DNA from: Blautia glucerasea
GTDB taxonomy: Bacteria > Bacillota > Clostridia > Lachnospirales > Lachnospiraceae
NCBI RefSeq assembly: GCF_013304385.1
Contig: NZ_JAAITU010000008.1
Coordinates: 34,140 to 98,139, forward strand
Length of the DNA stretch: 64,000 bases
Reading direction: 5' to 3'
This document shows positions 24,002 to 32,628 of the stretch, piece after piece; positions within the stretch are counted from its first letter, which is position 1; each line of letters opens with the position of its first letter. The position numbers were made by a program, and so were the translations under genes. The notes under the pieces were generated by a model. The model did no database searches. It saw nothing but the letters and a program-made list of their open reading frames with translations, and was not told the DNA's origin.

Positions 24002-27000
24002 TTATTCAAAATCCTCTTTTACTATGTTCCAAACTGCTTCAAGACTAAAATTCTGCTTTACAAGCTTCTGGTAGTCCTTAACGGTCTGTGCAAGGACAGT
24101 CTCATCCTGATATAACCGGATAACTGCATTTGCAAAATCTTCCGCATCATCAGCCACCTTAACAACTCTTTCAGGATCTGGAATACCCTCAATACCAACA
24201 GAAGTAGTTACCATAGGAGTACCATAGTATAAAGCTTCTACAACTTTGCCCTTTACCCCTGCTCCATATCGAAGCGGAACAACTACCAACCGACATGTAT
24301 CATACAATCTGGCCAGTTCTTCTTCAGATACAAACCCTTTTACAATTATGCCATTTCCCTCTAGTTTTTCAATCTCTGGTGTTACAGAGGAGCCTACAAT
24401 GTAAAATGGCATCTGAATCTTCTGGCGAATAAGCGGATATATTTCTTTTGCAAACCAAAGTACAGCATCTGCATTTGGTGGATGTCCAAACCCGCCTACA
24501 AATACAATTCCCTCTCTTTTCGCAAAGTCCATTGGAATGTTATTTCTAAATTGCTCATATACATATGCTGTGATGGCTTTCACAGGAATGGTTGCATCAA
24601 TTTTATGAATTGCTTCTTCCTCAACATAAGAAGGATAATAACTGATATCAGCTTTGCGCATAATATACAATTCCTTTTCCAGCCATTCATCAGATTCATT
24701 CTTTTTCTCAATGTCACCAGTCAGTTCATATTCCCGCTGAAGTCTTAAAAAATGCAGATCATGTCCATAGTATATACACTTAATATCCGTATTTTCTCTG
24801 ATGAAATCAATATATTTGATTGTAATATGTGGTCTGTTTAAATAAGCAAAATCAATGCACTTCTTGTTCTCCAAAAGCCATTCCTGCCAATGTTGTGCAT
24901 ACCACGGACCATAAAGTACTTCGATTCCCATTTGCTGAAGAATAGTTGTATAAGGTTCTTGCTGGTAGAAGTTGTCACCAATAAATTTTACCATATATCC
25001 TTTTTCAACAAACATTCTTAAGTACTGGATAGTTGTTTTAGATCCGGCATCTTTGTCAAACTGTGGCACATAATGGTCAACCACCAGAATGGTCTTTTTA
25101 TTTTGACTTCTTTCTCTGGCTTTAAATACAAATTGACCACATTCATATTGTTTGTCCAGTTCATCTTTCCAGCGCTTCTTCATTTTAATGCTGTTTTCCA
25201 CCTGATATTGTTTAATCCCCGTATTCAAATCCGTTCCATTTGATTTCCCCTCAAAATGAACTACCACGGATAATGGCTGATATACTACCCGATATCCGGC
25301 TTTTCTGACTCTAAATGCAAGATCCGAATCCTCACAATACGCAGGTGCAAAATACTCATCAAAGCCCCCTAATTCTTCCCACAGACTTCTTCTTATCAGG
25401 ATTGAAGCACCAGAAATGTAATCCACATCTCTGACATAGTTATATTCTGGTTTCGTGGCATCATCGTTTCTGCCGTAATTCCACCCACTTCCATCACGCC
25501 AGATAATCCCACCGGCTTCCTGGAGCGTTCCGTCAGCATATACAAGTTTGGAGCCTGCCATTCCGATCGTTTGATCTTTTTCGCAAAGATCAACAAGCGG
25601 CTTTAACCAATTATCCTGTACCTGGGTATCATTATTTAAGAATAAAACATATTTCCCCTTGGCTTTTTGGGCAGCATTATTGCAATTGCGAAGGAACAAC
25701 ATATTACTTGGAGTTCTGGCAATTATAAGATTCTCAACAACAGAAGCTATCTTTGTTGTCAAGTCATTCGAGCAATCGTCTGCTAAAATAACCTCATAAG
25801 ATACGTTTTCACTGTTTTCTAAAATTGATTTTATACAATAATATGTATAAGTAAACTGGTTGTATGCTGGGATGACAATAGATACTGTTGGATGATCATA
25901 CTGTGGAAGTTTCAATACTTCACATTCGTGAATATCTGTGATTTCATCATATATTTTTTCATCTACATCAACTTTTATCTGTTTCAGTTCTCCCTGGTGA
26001 TAATCGCGCATTAAGTGTTCATAAGCGCCCTTAATCCCTTCATTCTTTACATAACCATACGCAATTTTTAATTCTTGCATATTCACATGTGTCATCATGC
26101 GACCAAAAGCATAAAGATTTCTTCCGATGAATCTTGGGAATATCATAATACAATCATAAGTATGGCAGATGAAGCGCATGATTTTGTACATCTTTGAATG
26201 TACGATTGCATCTCGTTCTCTTTCAGCTGGAAGGAGCATCTCAATGTGTCCTTTTTTATTAAGAATCTCCTGCCTAAGTTCAATCTCCATCTCTTTAAAT
26301 TGATTTAACTCATGCTCGCTTTTATTCAGTTCATCTTGCAAATCAGTTATTTCACTTAAAAGTTTCTGATTTTCCATTTTTAATATATGCTCTGTTGTTT
26401 CAAGTTCACGTTCCGTTTTTTCTTTTGCACTCTGTAAACATGCTATTTTATTTTTAACTGTCCATTCATCATTAAAGCGATTGCAATATCCTCCATCCCC
26501 ATAAAAATCAGTCTGTCTATACAGAACTTTAGACCATATATGGCTTTCAAGAGCATTAAAAACCGAAGTTTCTTTTCCAATATTCAAATAATTCCAAATT
26601 TCCTGTAAACTAATATCTGTTTTTTCCTGGAGACGTGAATATGCAGAATTCACAGCATAATACAAAATAAAATTAAGCGGAACATTGTCAAAACACCATT
26701 CTTGATCATAAAAAATAAACTTACCATTTTCATAAAAGCTATTATAAAATGTCAGATCAACAAAACCTTTTTCAAGTATTGGTCCCATTTGATATTCTGA
26801 AACATCGATGTTCAATTCATCTACAATACTTTTGTCAAAAACCATGTCACTTGACTTCACAAGCTCAGTTCTAAATTCTTCCAAGAAAGAGAATAATCCA
26901 GAACGATCATTATTTCTCAATAATTTTCCAAAATAATCTTGTGCACTCACGCCGTGATATGCATCACATTTTAAGGTGTTCCCTTCACGTACATACCCTA

Positions 27001-28075
27001 AAATATCAATGCCCCTTTGCTTTAAGAATTCTGTATTATAGTAAATATTATCAATATGTTGTACTGCTTGTTCATGCATTGGTATTTTATAAATAGATCC
27101 ATCATTGTACAAAACAGTACTGACTCTATATATTTTTTTCACTTCTCCTTTACTAGAAACATAAATCACTTTTCTTTCCTTTTTTTGCTGTAAACTACAC
27201 TCTACCAAATATGAATTAGCAAAAAAATCCAGCACATTATTTTCCAGAATATCTTTGTATAAATATTTTTCATTCATAGTTAGCAAACTATTTTTTGAAT
27301 AAGTAAACGAGACTTTTTGCAAGTTAAGATAATCTGGTTTGTACTCATCTGTTGCGATAATTTCAGGAAATTTATAATCGGGCAGAACATAATAAAATCG
27401 CTTATTCTTAAAACCTACATTATTCAACAATTGTTCTAATTCACTCTTGGAAAAAGTCCTTGGAGTATGTTTCTGCTCATATCCTTCCAATCCCACATAT
27501 GGTTCTTGTAAATGATCCTCAGAGCCACCCACCCAATATTTTAATCCAGTTTTATTCTCAATTGCAAACAATAGAACCCCATCAGGTTTCAAAAAGCTTT
27601 TTGCCTTCTCAATGAAATCATTATATGGATTTGATGATTCTAAAAACACATCTGCATATTCAAGCACACCAATAAATACAACATAATCAAATTTTTGAGG
27701 ACTTTCCCATTTTAAAATATCCTCAGTAACAATCTTAAGATTCTTTCTCTCTGAATAACGTGCTTTAATAACAGAAGCACGTGCTTCACTCATTTCTACA
27801 GAAACAACACTCTTAGCTTTCTCACACAATAAACCAGTCAATGCCCCCATACCTGCTCCGACTTCCAGGACATCTGCATCTTTCTTAAAGGGATACCAGT
27901 TCAAAATGTTCCATCGAACTGAGGAAAACGTATTATTCACAGTATATTCACTACACTTTCCAATGTAATCCTGAACTGTATCTTCCGGATATCGTTGAGC
28001 GATATCCAACATTTTATTTTCTGTAGTTTCACCATCGGAATATACAATTTTATCATTCTGATTTTTTACAATCAT
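24002..28075 (-). CDS. 1357-residue fusion: methyltransferase, kinase-like domain, coiled coil, GT2 and GT4
   Basis: Domains in order: a class I SAM methyltransferase (about 40-235; motif I 'VLEVGAGMG' 69-77, acidic loop E94); a kinase-like domain (about 300-520) with candidate ATP lysine K330, a 'VDLTFYN' catalytic-loop match (D440, N445) and a 'FYDQEW' metal-binding match (D457); a heptad-rich coiled coil (about 545-615); a GT2 domain (about 728-975; 'VSIVIPAYNQ', 'ADDCSND', 'NNDTQ' in the DxD position); and a GT4 domain (about 993-1357; 'EALYYGTPMVTTSVGIEG'). The first three modules have the order of WbdD, the O-antigen chain terminator with a coiled-coil ruler. The gene overlaps the wzt-type gene by 4 bp. 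It probably polymerises and/or caps the exported glycan. The kinase call is the least certain part, as the usual His before D440 is Val. Confidence 0.82.
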   Translation of the reverse strand: MIVKNQNDKIVYSDGETTENKMLDIAQRYPEDTVQDYIGKCSEYTVNNTFSSVRWNILNWYPFKKDADVLEVGAGMGALTGLLCEKAKSVVSVEMSEARASVIKARYSERKNLKIVTEDILKWESPQKFDYVVFIGVLEYADVFLESSNPYNDFIEKAKSFLKPDGVLLFAIENKTGLKYWVGGSEDHLQEPYVGLEGYEQKHTPRTFSKSELEQLLNNVGFKNKRFYYVLPDYKFPEIIATDEYKPDYLNLQKVSFTYSKNSLLTMNEKYLYKDILENNVLDFFANSYLVECSLQQKKERKVIYVSSKGEVKKIYRVSTVLYNDGSIYKIPMHEQAVQHIDNIYYNTEFLKQRGIDILGYVREGNTLKCDAYHGVSAQDYFGKLLRNNDRSGLFSFLEEFRTELVKSSDMVFDKSIVDELNIDVSEYQMGPILEKGFVDLTFYNSFYENGKFIFYDQEWCFDNVPLNFILYYAVNSAYSRLQEKTDISLQEIWNYLNIGKETSVFNALESHIWSKVLYRQTDFYGDGGYCNRFNDEWTVKNKIACLQSAKEKTERELETTEHILKMENQKLLSEITDLQDELNKSEHELNQFKEMEIELRQEILNKKGHIEMLLPAERERDAIVHSKMYKIMRFICHTYDCIMIFPRFIGRNLYAFGRMMTHVNMQELKIAYGYVKNEGIKGAYEHLMRDYHQGELKQIKVDVDEKIYDEITDIHECEVLKLPQYDHPTVSIVIPAYNQFTYTYYCIKSILENSENVSYEVILADDCSNDLTTKIASVVENLIIARTPSNMLFLRNCNNAAQKAKGKYVLFLNNDTQVQDNWLKPLVDLCEKDQTIGMAGSKLVYADGTLQEAGGIIWRDGSGWNYGRNDDATKPEYNYVRDVDYISGASILIRRSLWEELGGFDEYFAPAYCEDSDLAFRVRKAGYRVVYQPLSVVVHFEGKSNGTDLNTGIKQYQVENSIKMKKRWKDELDKQYECGQFVFKARERSQNKKTILVVDHYVPQFDKDAGSKTTIQYLRMFVEKGYMVKFIGDNFYQQEPYTTILQQMGIEVLYGPWYAQHWQEWLLENKKCIDFAYLNRPHITIKYIDFIRENTDIKCIYYGHDLHFLRLQREYELTGDIEKKNESDEWLEKELYIMRKADISYYPSYVEEEAIHKIDATIPVKAITAYVYEQFRNNIPMDFAKREGIVFVGGFGHPPNADAVLWFAKEIYPLIRQKIQMPFYIVGSSVTPEIEKLEGNGIIVKGFVSEEELARLYDTCRLVVVPLRYGAGVKGKVVEALYYGTPMVTTSVGIEGIPDPERVVKVADDAEDFANAVIRLYQDETVLAQTVKDYQKLVKQNFSLEAVWNIVKEDFE

Positions 28076-29490
28076 ACTTTTTCTCCATTTTTATTAATCC
28101 AAGAATGTTTCATCGTTACCAAGCCATATTCTCTTTGCTCTTCTTTATTCACTTTAAATTGTATTAAACTGTATATATTATCAAATACTTCATCAACTTC
28201 ACTACGAATTCTTACATCCAGAAAATATATTCCACCAAGCAAATTCAAAGAATCAATAGTGAACTCTACATCTCCATTTTTCCCAGATAAATAGTAACTT
28301 CCTGTTGAATCTTTACTTGTTGCTCCATAGCAATATAGCCAATCATTTCTTGTTATTCCAATAATGAAATTAAGTTTAATTCCAATCTGTTCCGCACTAT
28401 ATTTCATTTTAATAACAATTTTCTCTCCCGGGTTAAATTCCAGGCGTTCATTTCCTTTTGCATCCAGTAGCTTAACCTCTGTGAACTTTACTTTCCAGTT
28501 TCCTTCTCTTCTAGCATCTGGTCCACACTGGGTTGCTATATCATGGCAACTGGCCTTTCTTTTTTTCTCTTCACGTTTCTTTTCTTCTAATAATTGTTTC
28601 TGTTTTTCTTCTTCCTTTTGTTTTCTTTCCTGTAATATCTTCTGTTCTTTTTGTTGCTGTTCCGTCTCTTTCTTACGCTTCTCTTCTTCTAACTCTCGTT
28701 TCTTCTGTTCCTCAAGCTCCATCCTATATTCAAGTTCTGCACGTTCCAACCTGGATTCTTCCATCTTTTCCAAATATTCCTTGCAAACTTTTCTGGCTGG
28801 TCCATCATCACGAATACGTCCCTCATCAATCCAGATAGCACGGTCACATAGTCTTTCCACCTGTCCTAAAGCATGAGACACAATAACGATTGTTGTTCCT
28901 TGATCCTTCAAACTTTTCAGTTTATTAAAGCATTTTGTCTGAAAAGCATTATCCCCAACAGCCAGGATCTCATCAATCAGCAAAATATCTGCATCTACAT
29001 TAATGGCAACAGAAAAAGCCAGACGCATATACATACCGGATGAATAAGTTCTGACTGGATTATCAATAAATTCCTCTAACTCAGAGAAACGAATTATATC
29101 ATTCAATCTTTGATCCACTTCTTTTGCTTTAATTCCAAAAATAGAAGCATTAATATAAATATTCTCTCTTCCACTCATGTCTGGGTGAAATCCAGCCCCC
29201 AATTCAATAAGGCTGCATACACGTCCCTGAATATCTATAGTTCCTCCATTAGGACGCAGAATCTTAGTGAGCAGCTTTAAGGTCGTGCTTTTTCCACAAC
29301 CGTTTTTACCTATCAGTCCAACAGATTCGCCTTTCTTCACATCAAAGCTGATCCCCCTCAGGACCTCACGCATCTCATATTTATTTCTATTAAGGTGTAT
29401 CAGCCTTTCACGAAGCATATGCCCTTTATCTTTATATACTTTAAAATGTTTTTGTACATTTCGTACTTCAATGGCATTGTCTGATTTCAT
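28072..29490 (-). CDS. wzt: Polysaccharide ABC exporter ATPase with coiled coil and Wzt-type carbohydrate-binding domain
   Basis: This 472-residue protein has three parts. The ATPase domain (1-235) carries Walker A 'GKNGCGKST' (61-69), signature 'TYSSGM' (148-153), Walker B 'ILLIDEILAVGD' and switch H206. Next comes an extreme Lys/Glu/Gln-rich coiled coil of about 80 residues (235-313). The C-terminal beta-sandwich (about 330-465) matches the Wzt carbohydrate-binding domain. In known systems that domain recognises the modified non-reducing end of the finished glycan before export. The coiled coil between the two is unusually long. It overlaps the permease gene by one base and the methyltransferase/glycosyltransferase fusion by 4 bp, which favours a physical or functional partnership. 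Confidence 0.9.
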   Translation of the reverse strand: MKSDNAIEVRNVQKHFKVYKDKGHMLRERLIHLNRNKYEMREVLRGISFDVKKGESVGLIGKNGCGKSTTLKLLTKILRPNGGTIDIQGRVCSLIELGAGFHPDMSGRENIYINASIFGIKAKEVDQRLNDIIRFSELEEFIDNPVRTYSSGMYMRLAFSVAINVDADILLIDEILAVGDNAFQTKCFNKLKSLKDQGTTIVIVSHALGQVERLCDRAIWIDEGRIRDDGPARKVCKEYLEKMEESRLERAELEYRMELEEQKKRELEEEKRKKETEQQQKEQKILQERKQKEEEKQKQLLEEKKREEKKRKASCHDIATQCGPDARREGNWKVKFTEVKLLDAKGNERLEFNPGEKIVIKMKYSAEQIGIKLNFIIGITRNDWLYCYGATSKDSTGSYYLSGKNGDVEFTIDSLNLLGGIYFLDVRIRSEVDEVFDNIYSLIQFKVNKEEQREYGLVTMKHSWINKNGEKV

Positions 29491-30266
29491 TACAATTCCT
29501 CCGCAAAATTTCCTTCAAGGTGAGTAAAAACAACTTCACCAATCAGCAAAATTATAATTCCAAAAGTATACATTCCGATCCATGTTAAGGCAGTCGGAAG
29601 CTGATGATAATATAATAAATTGTGATAAGAAGTTATTACCAAAGTCATAGGATTTAACAGTAAAATGTGTCCTACAAATGCAGGAATTGCGTCAATTGCA
29701 TACATGATCGGCGTTGCCCAAATCCAGGCTTGCAAAAGTACACCTACAATATATTCCATGTCTCTAAGGTAAACCGTTACAGCTGAAAAAAACAACGTCA
29801 GTCCCAGTGCAAGCAAATACTCTGCCAACATTACGGCTGGCACTAATAACAGGTGCCATGAAATCCCCACATGCGAGAATACTAAAAAGCCAAACACAAC
29901 CACAGATGCTAATAGCATATTTACAAATTTAGCTGTGACAGAAGCAATTGTTAAAACTTCCCGTGGAAAATAGATTTTCTTTGTCATATCAGAATTGCAG
30001 ACAATACAGCCCGCTCCCTGTCCCAATGCTTCTGTAAAGAAGTTCCAAGGGATAATACCTGTCATTAGATAAATATAATAATTTTCAATGTTACTTGGAA
30101 AAATCAAAGTAAACACAATTGTATAAATCACAATTTGGAAAAATGGATTTAAAAACGTCCACAACATACCCAATACAGATTTCTGATATCTCCCACGTAA
30201 CTCCCTCCTAACAAGACTATATATCATATCACGATAATCATAGATCGTTCTTATTCTTTCTATCAT
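29490..30266 (-). CDS. wzm: Polysaccharide ABC exporter permease (Wzm/TagG type)
   Basis: This 258-residue ABC-2 permease has six hydrophobic helices. The N-terminal amphipathic coupling segment 'DMIYSLVRRELRGRYQKSVLGMLWTFLNPFFQ' (core 'RRELRGRYQKSVLG') and the 'MTGIIPWNFF' motif are typical of Wzm, TagG and RfbA-type exporters. It forms the membrane channel with the Wzt-type ATPase encoded next, their genes overlapping by one base. Exported chains would be fully assembled in the cytoplasm on a lipid carrier. The start overlaps the upstream GT4 gene by 4 bp (ATGA). Confidence 0.92.
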   Translation of the reverse strand: MIERIRTIYDYRDMIYSLVRRELRGRYQKSVLGMLWTFLNPFFQIVIYTIVFTLIFPSNIENYYIYLMTGIIPWNFFTEALGQGAGCIVCNSDMTKKIYFPREVLTIASVTAKFVNMLLASVVVFGFLVFSHVGISWHLLLVPAVMLAEYLLALGLTLFFSAVTVYLRDMEYIVGVLLQAWIWATPIMYAIDAIPAFVGHILLLNPMTLVITSYHNLLYYHQLPTALTWIGMYTFGIIILLIGEVVFTHLEGNFAEEL

Positions 30267-31501
30267 CGACTGTAATTCTCCTTAACACACAAATCATTTT
30301 CTATTATATTAATCAAATCATCTAAGCGAGATGCCATATGATATTTTTTCTTTATAAATCTCTTGCTATTTAAAGATAGTTCTTCTCCCAAATGTCGGTC
30401 ACTTAACAGCCTTCTTATACTATCAGCATACTCATCTGGACTGGAGCATAATATATACTCTTTTTCATTCACAGCCTCAATTCCTTCAATCCCAATTTCA
30501 TTTGTCAGTACAGGAATTCCAGCTGACATAGCCTCAAGAATCTTTACTTTTATTCCTGCACCAAGCTTTAGCGGTGCTACCAGACAGATGCAGCTGCTAA
30601 AATATTTTGCCATATCGCTTGTATATCCAAGAATTTTAACAGCTTTTGATTCTTTTTTCTTTAAAATTTCCGGTGGATTGCTGCCGGCAATCAAAAATCT
30701 TACATTTAACTCCTGAAGCTTCGGCATAACATTGTCCACAAACCAAATAGCACTTAAGTAGTTCTCCTCTCGGCTCATGGCACCAAAGAAAAGAATATCT
30801 CGCCCTTCAATCTTTCTTTGCACTTCGCTATAATCGTCAAAGTAAGGCATTGATGTAAATATTTGCTTCTCAGGCAAACCATTCTGAACTAGCAATGCTG
30901 TATCTTTCGGATTGTTTGTAACAATCAAATCTACCTGTTTTAACCAGTTTGTTTCCAGATTCCTAATTCTCTCATACCTGGTTTTCCAGAAAAACTTCTG
31001 GTATGGTGATTCTGCTTTTCTCCATTTTCTCATATATCCCAAAAAAGTAACATCTTCTTCAATTGATATACTTTTACAATCAGGAAATTGTTTTCGCAGC
31101 ATTGTAAGAAAAGCCAGGGAAAAAGTCCATTGCAGGATAACAATATCTGGCTTCTCTCCACTTTTAATATACTCCATAACCATTTTTTCGATATGGCTTC
31201 TTTCATAATCCAGGCATATACCAGCATATTTATCAAATGGATTCACGTAAGACCATGCACTTCTTGCTCTTCTTTCAAACTGTTTTCCTTTTGATTTGTC
31301 CATCACAAAAACATGATTCTTTATTCCATACTGTTCTAAATCTAATAATCTTTCTTCTTTTTTTAAACACAATGAAAGTAGTGTAATATCAAATTTCCCG
31401 CTTTGATGAAAATATTTAACATAAAAATTATGAACCTTCCCACCCGCATGATCAGCTTTATCATATGGAGCATACGGCGATATCCATAATATTTTTTTCA
31501 T
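30263..31501 (-). CDS. Glycosyltransferase, GT4-like
   Basis: This 412-residue cytoplasmic glycosyltransferase has the GT-B fold: an N-terminal 'KKILWISPYAPYDKADHAGG' acceptor-side start and a C-terminal nucleotide-sugar domain. The latter contains 'DILFFGAMSREENYLSAIWF', 'FLIAGSNPPEIL', 'VAPLKLGAGIKVKILEAM' and 'AGIPVLTNEIGIEGIE' (the EX7E-like region), each cited only to mark the order. AGGTG five bases before the ATG at 31501 fixes the start; an in-frame codon 12 residues earlier lacks a site. It is the first gene of the coupled run permease-ATPase-fusion-heptose enzymes and has its own promoter upstream. The sugar specificity is unknown. Confidence 0.82.
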   Translation of the reverse strand: MKKILWISPYAPYDKADHAGGKVHNFYVKYFHQSGKFDITLLSLCLKKEERLLDLEQYGIKNHVFVMDKSKGKQFERRARSAWSYVNPFDKYAGICLDYERSHIEKMVMEYIKSGEKPDIVILQWTFSLAFLTMLRKQFPDCKSISIEEDVTFLGYMRKWRKAESPYQKFFWKTRYERIRNLETNWLKQVDLIVTNNPKDTALLVQNGLPEKQIFTSMPYFDDYSEVQRKIEGRDILFFGAMSREENYLSAIWFVDNVMPKLQELNVRFLIAGSNPPEILKKKESKAVKILGYTSDMAKYFSSCICLVAPLKLGAGIKVKILEAMSAGIPVLTNEIGIEGIEAVNEKEYILCSSPDEYADSIRRLLSDRHLGEELSLNSKRFIKKKYHMASRLDDLINIIENDLCVKENYSR

Positions 31502-31545
31502 TTTATCACCTGTTTCATGTTTTAAAAATACACACAATCTATTTT

Positions 31546-31574
31546 ATTTTAACATGTCCACTATCAAAAAGCAA
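31546..31574 (-). promoter_or_regulatory. Promoter of the export/heptose operon
   Basis: On the minus strand TTGCTT (31569-31574), a 17-bp spacer and TAAAAT (31546-31551), with TG one base before the -10 (extended -10). It lies 44 bp upstream of the GT4-like gene's ATG. Confidence 0.5.
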
Positions 31575-31606
31575 TAAAAGCGCTAGTATTTACTCATCCT
31601 TACACA

Positions 31607-32482
31607 TCATTTCTCCAACATGCCCAAATAAACCTCACAGGCGGCGGCAGTTTTCTCCAACATAAAACGGATTCTCTTCTTCTGTTTGTGATAGCTTTTT
31701 TTCGTTGCAGCACCACTTTCATGTTTTACTGTCATAGCTGGATCATATACGATTTTATAGGCTTTTCGCTTGCAGCGCAGTGCCAGTATATATTCCTCGT
31801 AAAAAAACTGGGTTTCCGGGTCAAAAGCCTTATCTTCCTTTTCCACAAATAAAGGAGTAAAAATCAAACAGGCGCCAAATGGAATAATGTCTGTCTGGAT
31901 CTGACGACTGAGAGTGGTCTGTTTTTCTCTATTGGCTATTTTTGATTTTTCTGCTTTTTTAAGCATGTGGTGAACAACTGGATACAGGACTGGGTAAAAT
32001 CGAAGTGCCAACTGATTCATCTTTACAGTATAAGCAGCCTCTTTTTTTGTGCGGAGCCTGGTATCCATAGGGTTCTGATGCTCACCAGTTCCCTGATGGA
32101 TCACATCAGGTCCAAGAACATGGCATGGACGATTACTATAACTGCTTTCCAGTATGCTGATAAAATTCTTTTGTGTAAACTCAATATCATTATTTAGCAC
32201 AATGATATAGCCTGGGCCGAATTGTTCTTTTGCATACTGATAGCCCCGGTTATTGGCATATGAAAATCCTCCATTTTCCTTTATCTGTAAAACTTTAATC
32301 CGAGGATTTTCCTTATATTTCAGTAAAAGTTCATTTCTTTCTGCTTCTGAATCATGAATATCATTATCCACGATCACAATTCTTATCCGTTCCTGCTGTT
32401 CCATTGCCAGAATCGATTGTACACAGATATCTGTCACCCTTGAATCCTTATAATGTAAAATTACAAAACTTACAAAATCCAT
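31607..32482 (-). CDS. Glycosyltransferase family 2 (rhamnosyltransferase-like)
   Basis: This 291-residue protein starts 'MDFVSFVILHYKDSRVTDIC', a typical GT2 strand and turn. It contains 'RIVIVDNDIHDSE' for nucleotide binding, 'NGGFSYANNRGYQYAKE' and 'YIIVLNNDIEFTQ' with the N-D metal site. Its later part, 'FIPFGACLIFTPLFVEKE' and 'FFYEEYILALRCKRKAYKIVY', resembles cytoplasmic rhamnosyl- and galactofuranosyl-type transferases of surface glycans. No membrane helix is evident. It has its own legible promoter 68 bp upstream of the ATG. The sugar and acceptor are unknown. Confidence 0.85.
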   Translation of the reverse strand: MDFVSFVILHYKDSRVTDICVQSILAMEQQERIRIVIVDNDIHDSEAERNELLLKYKENPRIKVLQIKENGGFSYANNRGYQYAKEQFGPGYIIVLNNDIEFTQKNFISILESSYSNRPCHVLGPDVIHQGTGEHQNPMDTRLRTKKEAAYTVKMNQLALRFYPVLYPVVHHMLKKAEKSKIANREKQTTLSRQIQTDIIPFGACLIFTPLFVEKEDKAFDPETQFFYEEYILALRCKRKAYKIVYDPAMTVKHESGAATKKSYHKQKKRIRFMLEKTAAACEVYLGMLEK

Positions 32483-32549
32483 TTACGTCCCCTGTCTCAT
32501 GCAAAAATGCTTTCTCATTTCCTGAAAAATCCGTTTTTAAAGCATATTG

Positions 32550-32577
32550 ATTATAGCCTATCTGCAAATAAAATCAA
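32550..32577 (-). promoter_or_regulatory. Promoter of the 31607-32482 glycosyltransferase
   Basis: On the minus strand TTGATT (32572-32577), a 16-bp spacer and a perfect TATAAT (32550-32555). Confidence 0.65.
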
Positions 32578-32628
32578 TGTGACTGTTCCATATAAATACC
32601 CTTATCACTACAAATCAACTTCCATTAT

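Noticed and set aside
24002..28075. The 1357-codon frame as several genes fused by sequencing error
   Set aside because: There is one continuous frame, no ribosome site at domain borders, and domains are joined by coherent linkers and a coiled coil.
28364..28876. Plus-strand open frame of 170 codons
   Set aside because: It is the antisense of the Lys/Glu-rich coiled coil of the Wzt-type gene, giving Ser/Phe/Cys-rich nonsense; low-complexity coding strands often leave such open shadows.
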